Positions 45,916 through 55,558 are shown, counted from the first letter of the stretch. The stretch: 64,000 bases of DNA from Arthrobacter sp. SLBN-112 (GCF_030944625.1 NZ_JAUSXY010000001.1:3906001-3970000); one strand, 5' to 3'. The notes: generated from the sequence alone by a model not told the origin. Program-made: numbers and translations.

Positions 45916-46103
45916 TACCACCTTCTATACGCCTGTCCATTTGGAGTGGACGGGCCGGACTGTTCACTCCCTCCAGCGTAGCCAGCGGCGGCGATACAGC
46001 GCTGGGTCGTTTGGACCCGCCCACCCCCGCGCCGGGACGGAATGCACGGCCGCGTCAGCCGGCACCGCCCAGCCGCCCTCCGCACCCCGTACTCCCGTCG
46101 TTA

Positions 46104-46145
46104 TGCGTTAACTTCTTGACTGCAAGAGGAGCGATAGGGCAATCT
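46104..46145 (+). promoter_or_regulatory. Promoter and probable ROK operator upstream of the ROK gene
   Basis: GCGTTAANNNCTTGAC at 46105-46120 covers the -35 (TTGACT, 46116-46121). CAATCT follows after 18 nt at 46140-46145, 7 nt before the ATG. This suggests a leaderless transcript and explains the lack of a ribosome binding site. The same motif occurs before the ABC transporter genes. Confidence 0.6.
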
Positions 46146-46152
46146 TCTTAGC

Positions 46153-47343
46153 ATGTCCGCAACCACGCGCTCAACGAGGAGCAAGCCCAAGAACCCCGGC
46201 TCGCAGTCAGCCCTGCGGCAGCTGAACCAGCAGCGGATCATTGAGGCACTTATGGGGGGTCCGTCCACGCAGGCGGAGCTCGCCCGGCAGACAGGGCTGT
46301 CCACCGCCACCGTCTCGAACATCGTCAAAATCATGCTGGACTCCGGCCTGGCCTCCACCGAACCCATTACCAGTTCCGGCCGCCGGGCACTGAACGTACG
46401 GCTCAACAGCAACGGCGCCGTGGCGGTCGGCATTGACTTCGGCCGCCGGCACTTGCGGGTGGTCCTGGCCTCCCTCAGCTACCACGTCATTGCCGAAGAA
46501 TCCGTACTGCTCCCCCTCGGCCACCAGGCAGGCGACGGCATCCAGGCGGCGGTGGAACTGCTGGAGAAACTGCTCCGGGAAAGCGGTGTGGAACGCAGCT
46601 ACATGGTGGGCGCCGGCGTCGGAATTCCAGGCCCCATAGACCGTCGGACCGGTACAGTCGCGCAGGGGGCAATCCTTCCCGAATGGGTGGGCATCAACAT
46701 CCTCCAGCACCTTGAGGAAACCCTGGGAATCCCGGTGTTTGTTGACAACGACGCGAATCTTGGCGCGTGGTCCGAAGTCACGTGGGGGCAGCACTCGGGG
46801 GTCAGCAACCTGCTGTTTTTGAAGATCGGTTCCGGCATCGGCGCCGGCTTGATCCTCAACGGAGCGCCGTACTACGGCAACGTGGGAATCACCGGCGAAA
46901 TCGGCCATGCCACCATCCACGAGCAAGGGCTGGTGTGCAGGTGCGGGAACCGCGGATGCCTGGAAACCATCGCGTCCACCACCACCATGATCGAACTCCT
47001 GAGCCGCGGCGAGGACCGGCCCTTGACGCCCGCGGACATCGTCAGGAAAGCCTTGAACCGGGACTCCGCAACCCTCCGCGTGGTGGACGACGCGGGCCTG
47101 GCTGTGGGTCGCGCCCTTGGCAACGTGGCCAACCTGATCAACCCCGAAGTCATCGTGGTGGGCGGGCCGCTGGCAGGCCTCGGCGACATCCTGCTGGACC
47201 CAATCCGCAGGGGGCTGATCCGGCATGCGGTGCCGGTGATCGGCGAAACCACCACCCTGGCCATGTCCTCGCTGGGCGACCGCGCCGAAGCCCTGGGAGC
47301 GGCCGCTTTGGTGTTCCAACATGCAGGGATCCGTAGGTCGTAG
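46153..47343 (+). CDS. ROK family transcriptional repressor
   Basis: 396 residues, XylR/NagC type. An N-terminal winged helix (LNQQRIIEALMGGPSTQAELARQTGLSTATVSNIVKIML split over residues 25-65) precedes the sugar-kinase-like domain. That domain has VGIDFGRRHLRVVLA, the sugar-binding VGIPGPIDRRTG and VFVDNDANLGAWSE, and the ROK Zn motif HATIHEQGLVCRCGNRGCLE with three Cys and a His. It lies 131 bp upstream of, and probably controls, the multiple-sugar ABC transporter. Confidence 0.93.
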   Translation: MSATTRSTRSKPKNPGSQSALRQLNQQRIIEALMGGPSTQAELARQTGLSTATVSNIVKIMLDSGLASTEPITSSGRRALNVRLNSNGAVAVGIDFGRRHLRVVLASLSYHVIAEESVLLPLGHQAGDGIQAAVELLEKLLRESGVERSYMVGAGVGIPGPIDRRTGTVAQGAILPEWVGINILQHLEETLGIPVFVDNDANLGAWSEVTWGQHSGVSNLLFLKIGSGIGAGLILNGAPYYGNVGITGEIGHATIHEQGLVCRCGNRGCLETIASTTTMIELLSRGEDRPLTPADIVRKALNRDSATLRVVDDAGLAVGRALGNVANLINPEVIVVGGPLAGLGDILLDPIRRGLIRHAVPVIGETTTLAMSSLGDRAEALGAAALVFQHAGIRRS

Positions 47344-47364
47344 ACCATTTTGTTATCCGGCAAT

Positions 47365-47406
47365 TGCGTTAAAGACTTGACGACAACAGCTGTGATCCAG
47401 TTTACT
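47365..47406 (+). promoter_or_regulatory. Promoter and probable ROK operator of the sugar transporter operon
   Basis: GCGTTAANNNCTTGAC at 47366-47381 overlaps the -35 TTGACG (47377-47382). TTTACT follows after 18 nt at 47401-47406. The layout is base-for-base parallel to the ROK gene promoter, implying control by the same repressor. Confidence 0.6.
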
Positions 47407-47474
47407 TTTGGTTCAGACGGCCCTGCGCTTTGCCGGCCGGACAAAGAAGTCATTGCATTGGAGGGTTAGGGCTC

Positions 47475-49034
47475 ATGACGTCCCAGACCACGCATACGGA
47501 TCCGGTCATCCTTGAGATGCGGTCCATCACCAAAGAGTTCCCCGGCGTTAAAGCCTTGTCGAACGTGAGCCTGCGGGTTAAGGCCGGCGAAATCCACGCC
47601 ATCTGCGGCGAAAACGGCGCCGGCAAGTCCACCCTCATGAAGGTCCTGTCCGGCGTCTACCCGTACGGAAGCTACGACGGCGACATCGTCTACCAGGGGC
47701 AGATCCAGCACTTCCGGGACATCAGGGCCAGCGAACACGCCGGCATCGTGATCATCCACCAGGAACTCGCGCTGATCCCCGAACTGTCCATCATGGAAAA
47801 CATCTTCCTGGGCAACGAACCCACCAAACACGGCGTGATCGACTGGGCTGAAGCCCGCCTGCGGTCCCTGGACCTGCTGGCGCGCGTGGGCCTGCGTGAT
47901 GACCCCGACACCCCCATCAAGGAAATCGGCGTCGGCAAGCAGCAGCTGGTGGAAATCGCGAAGGCGCTGAACAAGTCCGTGAAGATCCTTATTTTGGACG
48001 AGCCCACGGCCGCCCTGAACGAGTCGGACTCCCAGCACCTGCTGGACCTGATGCTGGGCCTGAAGGCCAAAGGCATCACCTCGATCATCATTTCCCACAA
48101 GCTCAACGAGATCGAGCAGATCGCCGACTCCATCACCATCATCCGCGACGGCAAATCCATCGAAACGCTCGATGTCAAAAGAGACGGCGTCGACGAGGAC
48201 AGGATCATCAAGGGCATGGTGGGCCGCACCCTGGAATCGCGGTTCCCGGACCACACCCCCAAGATCGGCGACGTGTTCTTCGAGGTCAAGAACTGGACCG
48301 TGGGCCACCCCAACATCCAGGACCGGCTGGTGTGCAAGAACTCGAGCTTCTACGTACGCCGCGGCGAGATCGTAGGTTTCGCGGGGCTCATGGGCGCCGG
48401 CCGGACAGAACTGGCCCGGTCCGTGTTCGGCCGCTCCTACGGCCGGTTCATCGACGGGCACATTTATAAGGACGGCAAGGAGATCGTCCTCAAGAACGTC
48501 CGCCAGGCTATTGACGCCGGGCTGGGCTATGTCACGGAGGACCGCAAATCCCTGGGCCTGAACCTGCTGGACGATATCAAGACCACCACGGTGTCGGCGA
48601 ACCTGCGGAAAATCACCCGCCACTTCGTGGTGGACGAGAATCAGGAATTCACCGTCGCAGAACAGTACCGCAAGTCCCTCCGGACCAAGACGCCCTCCGT
48701 TGAGGAAGGGGTGGCCAAGCTTTCTGGGGGGAACCAGCAGAAAGTGGTGCTGGCCAAGTGGATGTTCACCGACCCCGACCTGCTGATCCTGGATGAACCC
48801 ACCCGCGGCATCGACGTCGGCGCCAAGTATGAGATCTACGGCATCATCCAGCAGCTCGCCAACCAGGGCAAGGGAGTAATCGTCATCTCCTCGGAGCTCC
48901 CCGAACTCCTGGGCCTCTCCGACCGTATCTACACCATCTTCGAAGGCGCCATCACCGGTGTCCTGAACAAAGACGAGGCCAGCCAGGAAAGCCTGATGAA
49001 GCTGATGACCTCCGCCCGTAAAGCCGCCGCCTGA
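47475..49034 (+). CDS. mmsA: Multiple-monosaccharide ABC transporter ATP-binding protein (two ABC domains)
   Basis: 519 residues, GguA/XylG-like. The first domain has Walker [10 protein letters not shown], and Walker [11 protein letters not shown]. The second has the usual degenerate P-loop GLMGAGRTE, signature [14 protein letters not shown] and [16 protein letters not shown]. The ATG at 47475 has GGAGG 10 nt upstream. First gene of the transporter operon, with the permease 44 nt downstream. Confidence 0.93.
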   Translation: MTSQTTHTDPVILEMRSITKEFPGVKALSNVSLRVKAGEIHAICGENGAGKSTLMKVLSGVYPYGSYDGDIVYQGQIQHFRDIRASEHAGIVIIHQELALIPELSIMENIFLGNEPTKHGVIDWAEARLRSLDLLARVGLRDDPDTPIKEIGVGKQQLVEIAKALNKSVKILILDEPTAALNESDSQHLLDLMLGLKAKGITSIIISHKLNEIEQIADSITIIRDGKSIETLDVKRDGVDEDRIIKGMVGRTLESRFPDHTPKIGDVFFEVKNWTVGHPNIQDRLVCKNSSFYVRRGEIVGFAGLMGAGRTELARSVFGRSYGRFIDGHIYKDGKEIVLKNVRQAIDAGLGYVTEDRKSLGLNLLDDIKTTTVSANLRKITRHFVVDENQEFTVAEQYRKSLRTKTPSVEEGVAKLSGGNQQKVVLAKWMFTDPDLLILDEPTRGIDVGAKYEIYGIIQQLANQGKGVIVISSELPELLGLSDRIYTIFEGAITGVLNKDEASQESLMKLMTSARKAAA

Positions 49035-49078
49035 CCCTCTGGACCACTCCAGACCTTCCGGACACAAGGACTGAAACA

Positions 49079-50365
49079 ATGAACGCGCTCAAGAAGCTCT
49101 TTGGTGGCAATACCCGCCAATTCGGCATGATCTTTGCCCTGGTGGCGTTGATTATCTTCTTCCAGATAGCCACTGAAGGCCGGACGCTGACCCCCGGCAA
49201 CGTGATCAACCTCTTCAACGGCAACTCCTACATCCTCATCCTGGCCATCGGCATGGTGCTGGTGATCATCGCAGGCCATATCGACCTTTCCGTCGGTTCA
49301 GTGGCGGCCTTCGTGGGCGTCACCGTTGCGATAGCCATCCGTGACTGGGGCATCCCCTGGTACCTGGGCGTCCTCGTGGGCCTCCTCCTCGGCGCGCTCA
49401 TTGGTGCCTGGCAGGGGTGGTGGACCGCCTATGTGGGCATTCCAGCCTTCATCGTGACCCTGGCCGGCATGCTCCTGTTCCGCGGCTTCAACCAGTTCGT
49501 TGGCAAGTCCAACACCATTCCCGTGCCACAGGATTTCCAGTACCTGGGCTCCGGTTACCTGCCTGAGGTCGGCCCCAATACGTCCTACAACAACCTCACG
49601 GTGCTGATCGGCCTCGCAGCCGTGGCCTACGTCATCTTCAGCGAAGTCCGCCGGCGCCGCACGGCCAAGGCCCTGGGCGCCGAGGTTCCCGAAACCTGGG
49701 TGGTTGTCCTGAAGCTGGTCCTGATCTGCGCCGCCATCCTGTACGCCACAGACCTCTTCGCCACCGGCCGTCCCGGAACCTCCTTCCCCATCCCCGGCCT
49801 GATCCTCGCGGTCCTGGTCCTGATTTATGGATTCATTTCTTCCAAGACCGTGGTGGGACGCCATATATACGCTGTGGGTGGCAACCGCCATGCGGCTGAG
49901 CTCTCCGGCGTCCAGTCCAAGAAGGTCAACTTCCTGGTGATGATGAACATGTCCATCCTGGCCGGCCTGGCCGGCATGATCTTCGTGGGCCGCTCCACCG
50001 CTTCCGGCCCGTTCGACGGCGTCGGCTGGGAACTCGACGCCATTGCTGCAGTCTTCATTGGCGGCGCAGCCGTGACCGGCGGCGTGGGCACCGTGATCGG
50101 ATCCATCATCGGTGGCCTCGTCATGGCGGTCCTGAACAACGGACTCCAACTCCTCGGCGTCGGCGCCGACCTGACCCAGATCATCAAGGGCCTGGTACTC
50201 CTGATCGCGGTCGCCTTCGATGTCTACAACAAGTCGCAGGGCAAGACGTCGATCATTGGCATGCTGACCAGGAACTTCAACCGCTCCTCCGGCGGTGGCC
50301 CGAGCAACCCGCTCCAACCCGACGAGACCACCTCCACCAAGGAAGCGATCGCCAGGGAAGCCTGA
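49079..50365 (+). CDS. mmsB: Multiple-monosaccharide ABC transporter permease
   Basis: 428 residues, GguB-like, about ten membrane segments. The RbsC-type motif YILILAIGMVLVIIAGHIDLSVGS is near residue 50, a second conserved part is RHIYAVGGNRHAAELSGV and FIGGAAVTGGVGTVIGSIIGG comes late. Works with the two-domain ATPase upstream and the ChvE-like binding protein downstream. Confidence 0.94.
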   Translation: MNALKKLFGGNTRQFGMIFALVALIIFFQIATEGRTLTPGNVINLFNGNSYILILAIGMVLVIIAGHIDLSVGSVAAFVGVTVAIAIRDWGIPWYLGVLVGLLLGALIGAWQGWWTAYVGIPAFIVTLAGMLLFRGFNQFVGKSNTIPVPQDFQYLGSGYLPEVGPNTSYNNLTVLIGLAAVAYVIFSEVRRRRTAKALGAEVPETWVVVLKLVLICAAILYATDLFATGRPGTSFPIPGLILAVLVLIYGFISSKTVVGRHIYAVGGNRHAAELSGVQSKKVNFLVMMNMSILAGLAGMIFVGRSTASGPFDGVGWELDAIAAVFIGGAAVTGGVGTVIGSIIGGLVMAVLNNGLQLLGVGADLTQIIKGLVLLIAVAFDVYNKSQGKTSIIGMLTRNFNRSSGGGPSNPLQPDETTSTKEAIAREA

Positions 50366-50416
50366 GACCCGCATCCTGATCGAGTTATCCAACACAAAGA
50401 AAAGAGAACCCCAACA

Positions 50417-51514
50417 ATGCGAATGTTTGGTAAAACAGGAAAGGCTGCGGCAGTTGCTGCGATTGCGGCCCTGGCTCTGACGGGTTGCGGCCGCGCTGAC
50501 AATTCCGGCAGCGGATCCAGCAGCGGCGCCAGCGGCTTTCCCCAGAACTCCGACATCGGCGTCGCGCTTCCCCAGAAGACCAGCGAGAACTGGGTCCTCG
50601 CGGAGAAGCTGTTCAACGATGGGCTCAACGGAGCCGGCTTCAAGGCCGACGTCCAATTCGCCAATGGCGGCGTTTCGGAGCAGCAGAACCAGATCAGCGC
50701 CATGATCACCAAGGGTGCGAAGGTTATCATCGTGGGTGCCATCGACGGCGCCCAGCTGGGCACGCAGCTGAAGCAGGCCAAGGACTCCGGCGCCACTGTC
50801 ATTGCCTATGACCGGCTGTTGCTCAACACGCCGGACGTGGACTACTACGTGGCCTACGACAACTTCAAGGTCGGCGTACTGCAGGGCCAGGCCCTGCTGG
50901 ACGGTCTGAAGACCAAGAAGCCGAACGGGCCGTACAACATCGAGCTCTTCGCGGGCTCCCCTGATGATGCCAACGCCAAGGTCTTCTTCGACGGCGCCAT
51001 GAGTGTCCTGCAGCCGAAGATCGACGACAAGACCCTCAACGTTGTCTCCGGCCAGAAGACGTTCGAACAGGCCGTCACCCAGGGCTGGAAGGCCGAGAAC
51101 GCCCAGAAGCGCATGGACACCCTGCTGGCCGGCAGCTACACCAGTGCCTCACTGGACGGCGTGCTGTCCCCGAACGACACCCTGGCCCGTGCAATCCTGA
51201 CCTCGGTCAAGGCTGCCGGCAAGCCGTTGCCGATCGTGACCGGACAGGACTCCGAGGTTGAATCGGTCAAGTCCATCCTTGCCGGGGAGCAGTACTCCAC
51301 CATCAACAAGGACACCCGCAAGCTCGTGGAGCACGCAATCACCATGGTCAAGGATCTCCAGGCCGGCAAGACGCCTGAGATCAACGACGACAAGTCCTAC
51401 AACAACAAGGTGAAGACCGTTCCGGCCTACCTCCTGCCCCCGGTCATCGTGACCAAGGACAATGTGAAGACGGCCTACGTCGACGATCCCGTCCTCGGCC
51501 CGATCACCAAGTAG
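50417..51514 (+). CDS. chvE: ChvE-type sugar-binding lipoprotein
   Basis: 365 residues, periplasmic-binding-protein type 1 fold. The lipobox LALTGC acylates C24, followed by a Ser/Gly linker. Mature-part motifs GVALPQKTSENWVLAEKLF, ITKGAKVIIVGAIDGAQL and VIAYDRLLLNTPDVDYYVAYD match the multiple-sugar-binding ChvE family (glucose, galactose, arabinose, xylose). It is last in the operon, whereas in Agrobacterium the binding protein gene comes first. Confidence 0.93.
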   Translation: MRMFGKTGKAAAVAAIAALALTGCGRADNSGSGSSSGASGFPQNSDIGVALPQKTSENWVLAEKLFNDGLNGAGFKADVQFANGGVSEQQNQISAMITKGAKVIIVGAIDGAQLGTQLKQAKDSGATVIAYDRLLLNTPDVDYYVAYDNFKVGVLQGQALLDGLKTKKPNGPYNIELFAGSPDDANAKVFFDGAMSVLQPKIDDKTLNVVSGQKTFEQAVTQGWKAENAQKRMDTLLAGSYTSASLDGVLSPNDTLARAILTSVKAAGKPLPIVTGQDSEVESVKSILAGEQYSTINKDTRKLVEHAITMVKDLQAGKTPEINDDKSYNNKVKTVPAYLLPPVIVTKDNVKTAYVDDPVLGPITK

Positions 51515-51548
51515 CGCCCTTTAGGAGAGCCGGATAGAACCGGCAGCA

Positions 51549-51589
51549 GGAAAGCCCGGTCCCTTCGTGTGAAGTGGGCCGGGCTTTCC
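51549..51589. terminator. Bidirectional terminator between chvE and pectate lyase pseudogene
   Basis: GGAAAGCCCGGTCCC / GGGCCGGGCTTTCC with one bulged base, 34 nt after the chvE stop and 9 nt from the end of the convergent pectate lyase reading frame. The stem ends in AAA/TTT on both strands. Confidence 0.7.
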
Positions 51590-51598
51590 CGCGTCTGC

Positions 51599-52900
51599 CT
51601 ACTGCTGGACCCGGAGCACTCCCGGTCCGGTGAACTGCAGTGCGTGGTTCTTCACGGCCTCCGGTGTGGTGAATGCCTTGTAGCCGTAGGCGTCGGCAGG
51701 ATTCCAGCCCACATCCGTGGTGAAGTCCCAGCCGGTCCAGTCCGCGGCAGGAGTTCCGGTCTCTTCCGCCCCAGCCAGAGCCTCCGCACGATGTTGCTCA
51801 AAGGAGGCACGGGCGACGGCGTTCAGATCGGCTTCGGACCCGTTGAACCACGACCCCGTATCGCTGAAACGGTTGCCGTTGTAGCTGCTGACCATGACGC
51901 TCTGGTCAGCGCCGGGTCCGGTGTATTCGAAGGCATTGCGTTCGGAATAGATCCGTGATTCATAGCCGGCGCCGAGGAAGTAGCTGTGGCCGCCCTGCCC
52001 TTCGCTGATCATGGGGTACTCGGGATCATCCGTGCTGCCAACGAAGTAGTTGTTCACCACATGGACCTCGCCGAAGCGTACGCGCGGTCCGCGCTGCTGG
52101 ATGTTCTCGAAGAGGTTTCCGATATATGTGACACGAAGCTTCCCGCCGTCCTTGTCCACGTGCTCATCACCCGATCCCAGGAGCATGGTCTTGTCGTGGT
52201 TGGACAGGCTGCTGTTCGAAACGGTGACGAAATCGGTGCCGTCCTTAAGGTCCAGCAGTCCATCGTGCCGATTGGCAGGCTTGTTCCGGAAACCCATCGG
52301 CGCCTCACTGTCGGGGAACCTGCCGTCGGACAGGTGGACGTGGTCTATCCAAACGTGGTTGGACGTCACTGAAGAGACAGCATCAAAGCGCGCGTTCCAG
52401 GCTCCGTCGCCGTCGTCGGGAGACCATGTGGTGAAGAAATCCACGGGCGCTTCAATGCTGAGGTTGCGAATGACCACGTTCGAGGCGCTAAGGATCACGA
52501 TGTTGGCGCCCACGAAGCCAGCGCCGCCATCCACCCCGACGAGGGTGGTGTTGCTGGGGATGCTGACCTCGATCTGCCGCTTCATGTTGTTGCTGCCCGT
52601 CTGGCGCAGTTGGCGCTGCTTTTTGCAGTAATCGAAGGCCTGGTCGCTCCACACCTTGCCCTCCGGCCCGAAGCAGGACATGTACTTGGTGATGTCGTAT
52701 CCAGGCGCGTAATCCTGTTCCCCGAGGATGCGACCCTCCGGTGCCTGGTTGCCGTCTATGGTGCCGCTGACGTAAACCACCTTCGGCGCCGTGGGCTCGC
52801 CATGGTTGGCCAGCGCAGCCTTCAGCCCGGCAAGTGTGCTCACCTCATAGGTGTTTGCGGTGGCTCAACCGGCCGTGGTCCAGTCCGCGGGGACCATCCC
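51599..52900 (-). pseudogene. Pectate lyase (PL1 family), 5'-truncated
   Basis: The open frame from a GTG at 52843 encodes 414 residues of a PL1 pectate lyase. It has the core NHVWIDHVHLSDG, SNHDKTMLLGSGD and the Arg region QRGPRVRFGEVHVVNNYF, and the Ca-binding and catalytic parts look intact. But there is no signal peptide. Upstream in the same frame coding similarity seems to continue (ADWTTAG, then TANTYEV), interrupted by TGA at 52865-52867. It is lost at about 52900, where an inverted-repeat element begins. A secreted enzyme without export signal is unlikely to work, so I call it a decayed gene. A functional internal start cannot be excluded. Confidence 0.7.
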
Positions 52901-53128
52901 CTTCTCCGTCGCTTAGACACAACGCATAGAGGCCCCATCGGTCGCTGAGCGACCTCCTGGACCTGATGCGCCGCGATGCGCTCCTACGAGAAGGGGTTGG
53001 TCCCGGCTGGTGCCTGGGCACAAGGAGGGGCGCGGTTCTTCGCGTAGGAGCGCATCGCCGACCAAAGCGGCGGGGAGGTCGCCCGGCGACCGGAACGCCG
53101 CGTCGGGAGGTGTCTAAGCGACGGCGAA
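52901..53128. repeat. Pair of inverted, structured about 92-bp repeats
   Basis: Copy 1 is 52901-52993 (plus orientation), copy 2 is 53038-53128 (inverted), with a 44-nt spacer. Three blocks are conserved at matching spacing: A CTTCTCCGTCGCTTAGACAC (19/20), B GGTCGCTGAGCGACCTCC (16/18, itself a hairpin) and C starting GCGATGCGCTCCTACG (20/21). The segments between the blocks have diverged. No gene lies inside. The left end abuts the broken pectate lyase gene. Confidence 0.8.
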
Positions 53129-53291
53129 GGGCCGCGGCCCGCCGCGGTGAACCTACCGCAGGACCTGCGATCTGCCGGAAATCTCACTTCACAGCACAAA
53201 CACAGGTTTGGCCGGATTCCTGCACAGCATGCCCGGGGAGGGTTGATTCGAAGCCGGCCCTCCGCGCCGGCACCTGAGTCCTAGGAGTAAC

Positions 53292-54728
53292 GTGAGCGTC
53301 CTCGCCCGAAGCGTAGGCAATGCCTTCAGAAACAAGGTCCGCACCGCTGCTGTTGTCGCGGTCCTGGCCGTCGCCATTGGATTGGCCCTGGCCATGCTGG
53401 TGGCAAACCAGGCAGTCGGAGCTAAAGTCCAGGAGCTCAACGCCTCCGTCGGCACCGTCCTGACCGTCAACCCTGCCGGCGGGCAAGGTTTTGAAGGCGG
53501 CGGGGAGCCGCTCACCGCCGACCAGGCAGCCACCGCCGCTGCCGTGCCCAACGTCAGTGCCGTCGTCGGGACCTCATCGCTCCGCCTCCGCAATGCCGCT
53601 CAAGCCGCAGCGCAGGCAGCGGCGGGCCAGACAGGCCAGGCCGGTCCCGGCGGCGGGCAGGGCGCCCCCGGCGGCCAGTCCGCAGCCACCCTGACCACCA
53701 GCCTGACTGCGGCGGTGGACGCCGGCACGCTGGGCAACCGCAACCAGCAGGCCAACGGGACCACGGGATCCACCGGAAGCACGCAGGCGGTCAGGTCCCT
53801 GCCAATCACCGCCACCGGGATCGGCGCCGAGGTGGACAGCACGGGCAAGGCGCTGAACATCACGCAGGGCTCCGGACTTGGCGACTACTCAGCAGCATCA
53901 ACCAGCGCGCTGCTCGGCACAACCCTGGCTGAGAAGAACAACCTCGCCATCGGTTCCACCTTCACCATCAACGACCAGACCTACACGGTCGCCGGACTGT
54001 TCGACGCAGGCACCGCGTTCGGCAATAACGCCGTGTACGTGACGCTGCCCACCGCCCAGACCCTGGCCGGGACGCCCAGTGAGCTGTCCAGCATGATTGT
54101 GACGGTCAACTCGATGAACAATGTGGCCTCCACCAAGACGGCACTGCAAACGGCGCTCGGCACCGACAAGGCAGACGTCACACAGGGCCAGAACCTGCAG
54201 ACTGCCGTCAGCTCCCTGGACAGCGTCAAGAACATCTCCTTCATCGCATTCATCGCCGCCCTTGGCACTGCAGGCCTGATTATCCTGCTCATCATGGTGA
54301 TGCTGGTCCGGGAGCGGCGCCGCGAGATCGGCGTGCTGAAAGCCATCGGCGCGCCTAACCGCACCATCGGCCTCCAGTTCGTCCTGGAAGCACTGGTGCT
54401 CGCCGCCATGGGCAGCGCAGTGGGAGCCGCCATCGCATCATTCGCCAGCGGCGGTATTGCTTCGGCCCTGATCAGCAGCAACAGCACCACCACTGCCGCC
54501 ACAACCACCGGCCGCGGGTTCCCGGGCGGGGCAGGGGGCTTCCCCGGCGGCCAGGGCGGTCCCTTTGGCGGCGCCTCCCAGCTGTTGAACTCCGTGACCG
54601 CGAGCGCATCACCTGAAGTCATCGCCGGTGGCATTGCTGCAGTGTTCGGCGTCGCCATCGTCGGCGCCCTGGTTCCCGCGCTGCTCACGGCGCGTATCCG
54701 TCCCATCGAAGTCCTGCGAGGAGAATAG
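53292..54728 (+). CDS. FtsX-like ABC transporter permease (MacB type)
   Basis: 478 residues. One membrane segment near the N-terminus (AAVVAVLAVAIGLALAMLV), a large extracellular MacB-type domain (about residues 45-300), then three C-terminal segments beginning FIAFIAALGTAGLIILLIMVMLVRERRREIGVLKAIGA, the FtsX signature. Two low-complexity parts stand out: Gln/Ala/Gly around residues 100-135 and GFPGGAGGFPGGQGGPFGG between the last membrane segments. The GTG at 53292 has AGGAG 5 nt upstream. Functions with the ATPase 2 nt downstream. Confidence 0.92.
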   Translation: MSVLARSVGNAFRNKVRTAAVVAVLAVAIGLALAMLVANQAVGAKVQELNASVGTVLTVNPAGGQGFEGGGEPLTADQAATAAAVPNVSAVVGTSSLRLRNAAQAAAQAAAGQTGQAGPGGGQGAPGGQSAATLTTSLTAAVDAGTLGNRNQQANGTTGSTGSTQAVRSLPITATGIGAEVDSTGKALNITQGSGLGDYSAASTSALLGTTLAEKNNLAIGSTFTINDQTYTVAGLFDAGTAFGNNAVYVTLPTAQTLAGTPSELSSMIVTVNSMNNVASTKTALQTALGTDKADVTQGQNLQTAVSSLDSVKNISFIAFIAALGTAGLIILLIMVMLVRERRREIGVLKAIGAPNRTIGLQFVLEALVLAAMGSAVGAAIASFASGGIASALISSNSTTTAATTTGRGFPGGAGGFPGGQGGPFGGASQLLNSVTASASPEVIAGGIAAVFGVAIVGALVPALLTARIRPIEVLRGE

Positions 54729-54730
54729 CC

Positions 54731-55438
54731 ATGATTGAAGTCAAGAACCTGGTCCGCACCTTCAACTCAGGTGACCGCACCATCAAGCCGGTCAACGACG
54801 TCAGCTTCGTCCTGGAGCAAGGCAGCCTCGCCTCGATCGTAGGCAAGAGCGGCAGCGGCAAGAGCACCCTGCTGTCCCTCCTGGGTGCCCTGGACAAACC
54901 CACCAGCGGAGACGTGGTGGTCAACGGTGTGAGCCTCGCCAGGATGCCGGACGCCAAACTGACCGAGTACCGCCGGCGCGATATTGGTTTCGTATTCCAG
55001 CAGTTCAACCTGATCCCCAACCTGTCAGCCGTGGATAACGTCATGCTGCCCATGGAGTTTGCCGGAATGCGCAAGGCAGCCCGGCTGCAGCGCGCAAAGG
55101 AGTTGCTGGAACAGGTCCAGCTGGACCCGTCCAAGCATGAGCGGCGCATCAACAGGCTTTCCGGCGGCGAGCAGCAGCGCGTAGCCATTGCCCGGGCACT
55201 GGCCAACGAACCCAAGCTCATCCTCGCCGACGAGCCCACCGGGAACCTGGACGAGCAAACCGGCGACCACATCATCGAGCTCCTCAGCTCGCTGAGCCGG
55301 GACCACAACACCACCATCCTCGTGGTGACGCACGACCGGGCCCTCGCCAACAAGACCGACCGCCGCTTCCGCCTGCAGCAGGGCAAGCTGACGGAGGAAC
55401 CCGTCAGGGGCCGGCCCGCCGTCGCCGCCACCGCCTAA
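54731..55438 (+). CDS. ABC transporter ATP-binding protein (LolD/MacB type)
   Basis: 235 residues, single nucleotide-binding domain. Walker A GKSGSGKST, signature RLSGGEQQRVAIARALAN, Walker B LILADEPTGNLDEQTGD and the switch His in VVTHDRALA are intact. YRRRDIGFVFQQFNLIPNL is typical of the MacB/LolD subgroup. Two nt separate it from the FtsX-like permease; together they form a mechanotransmitting or lipid/peptide export system of unknown substrate. Confidence 0.94.
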   Translation: MIEVKNLVRTFNSGDRTIKPVNDVSFVLEQGSLASIVGKSGSGKSTLLSLLGALDKPTSGDVVVNGVSLARMPDAKLTEYRRRDIGFVFQQFNLIPNLSAVDNVMLPMEFAGMRKAARLQRAKELLEQVQLDPSKHERRINRLSGGEQQRVAIARALANEPKLILADEPTGNLDEQTGDHIIELLSSLSRDHNTTILVVTHDRALANKTDRRFRLQQGKLTEEPVRGRPAVAATA

Positions 55439-55445
55439 GGCATCC

Positions 55446-55493
55446 GGGGCTCAAGGTGCGGGCAATACGCCCTGGCCTTGAGCCCCTTTGTTC
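55446..55493 (+). terminator. Intrinsic terminator after the FtsX-like pair
   Basis: GGGGCTCAAGG / CCTTGAGCCCC with a partly paired 19-nt loop, followed by TTTGTT. It starts 7 nt after the stop codon. Confidence 0.8.
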
Positions 55494-55558
55494 CGTTCCC
55501 GTGTCCACTCTTGGCTACGCAGTCCCCACCACCGGCAGCGCTGTGACAGGATGGCGAT

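Noticed and set aside
47466..49079. 537-codon open frame antisense to the sugar ATPase
   Set aside because: A shadow of a two-domain ABC ATPase with all motifs on the plus strand.
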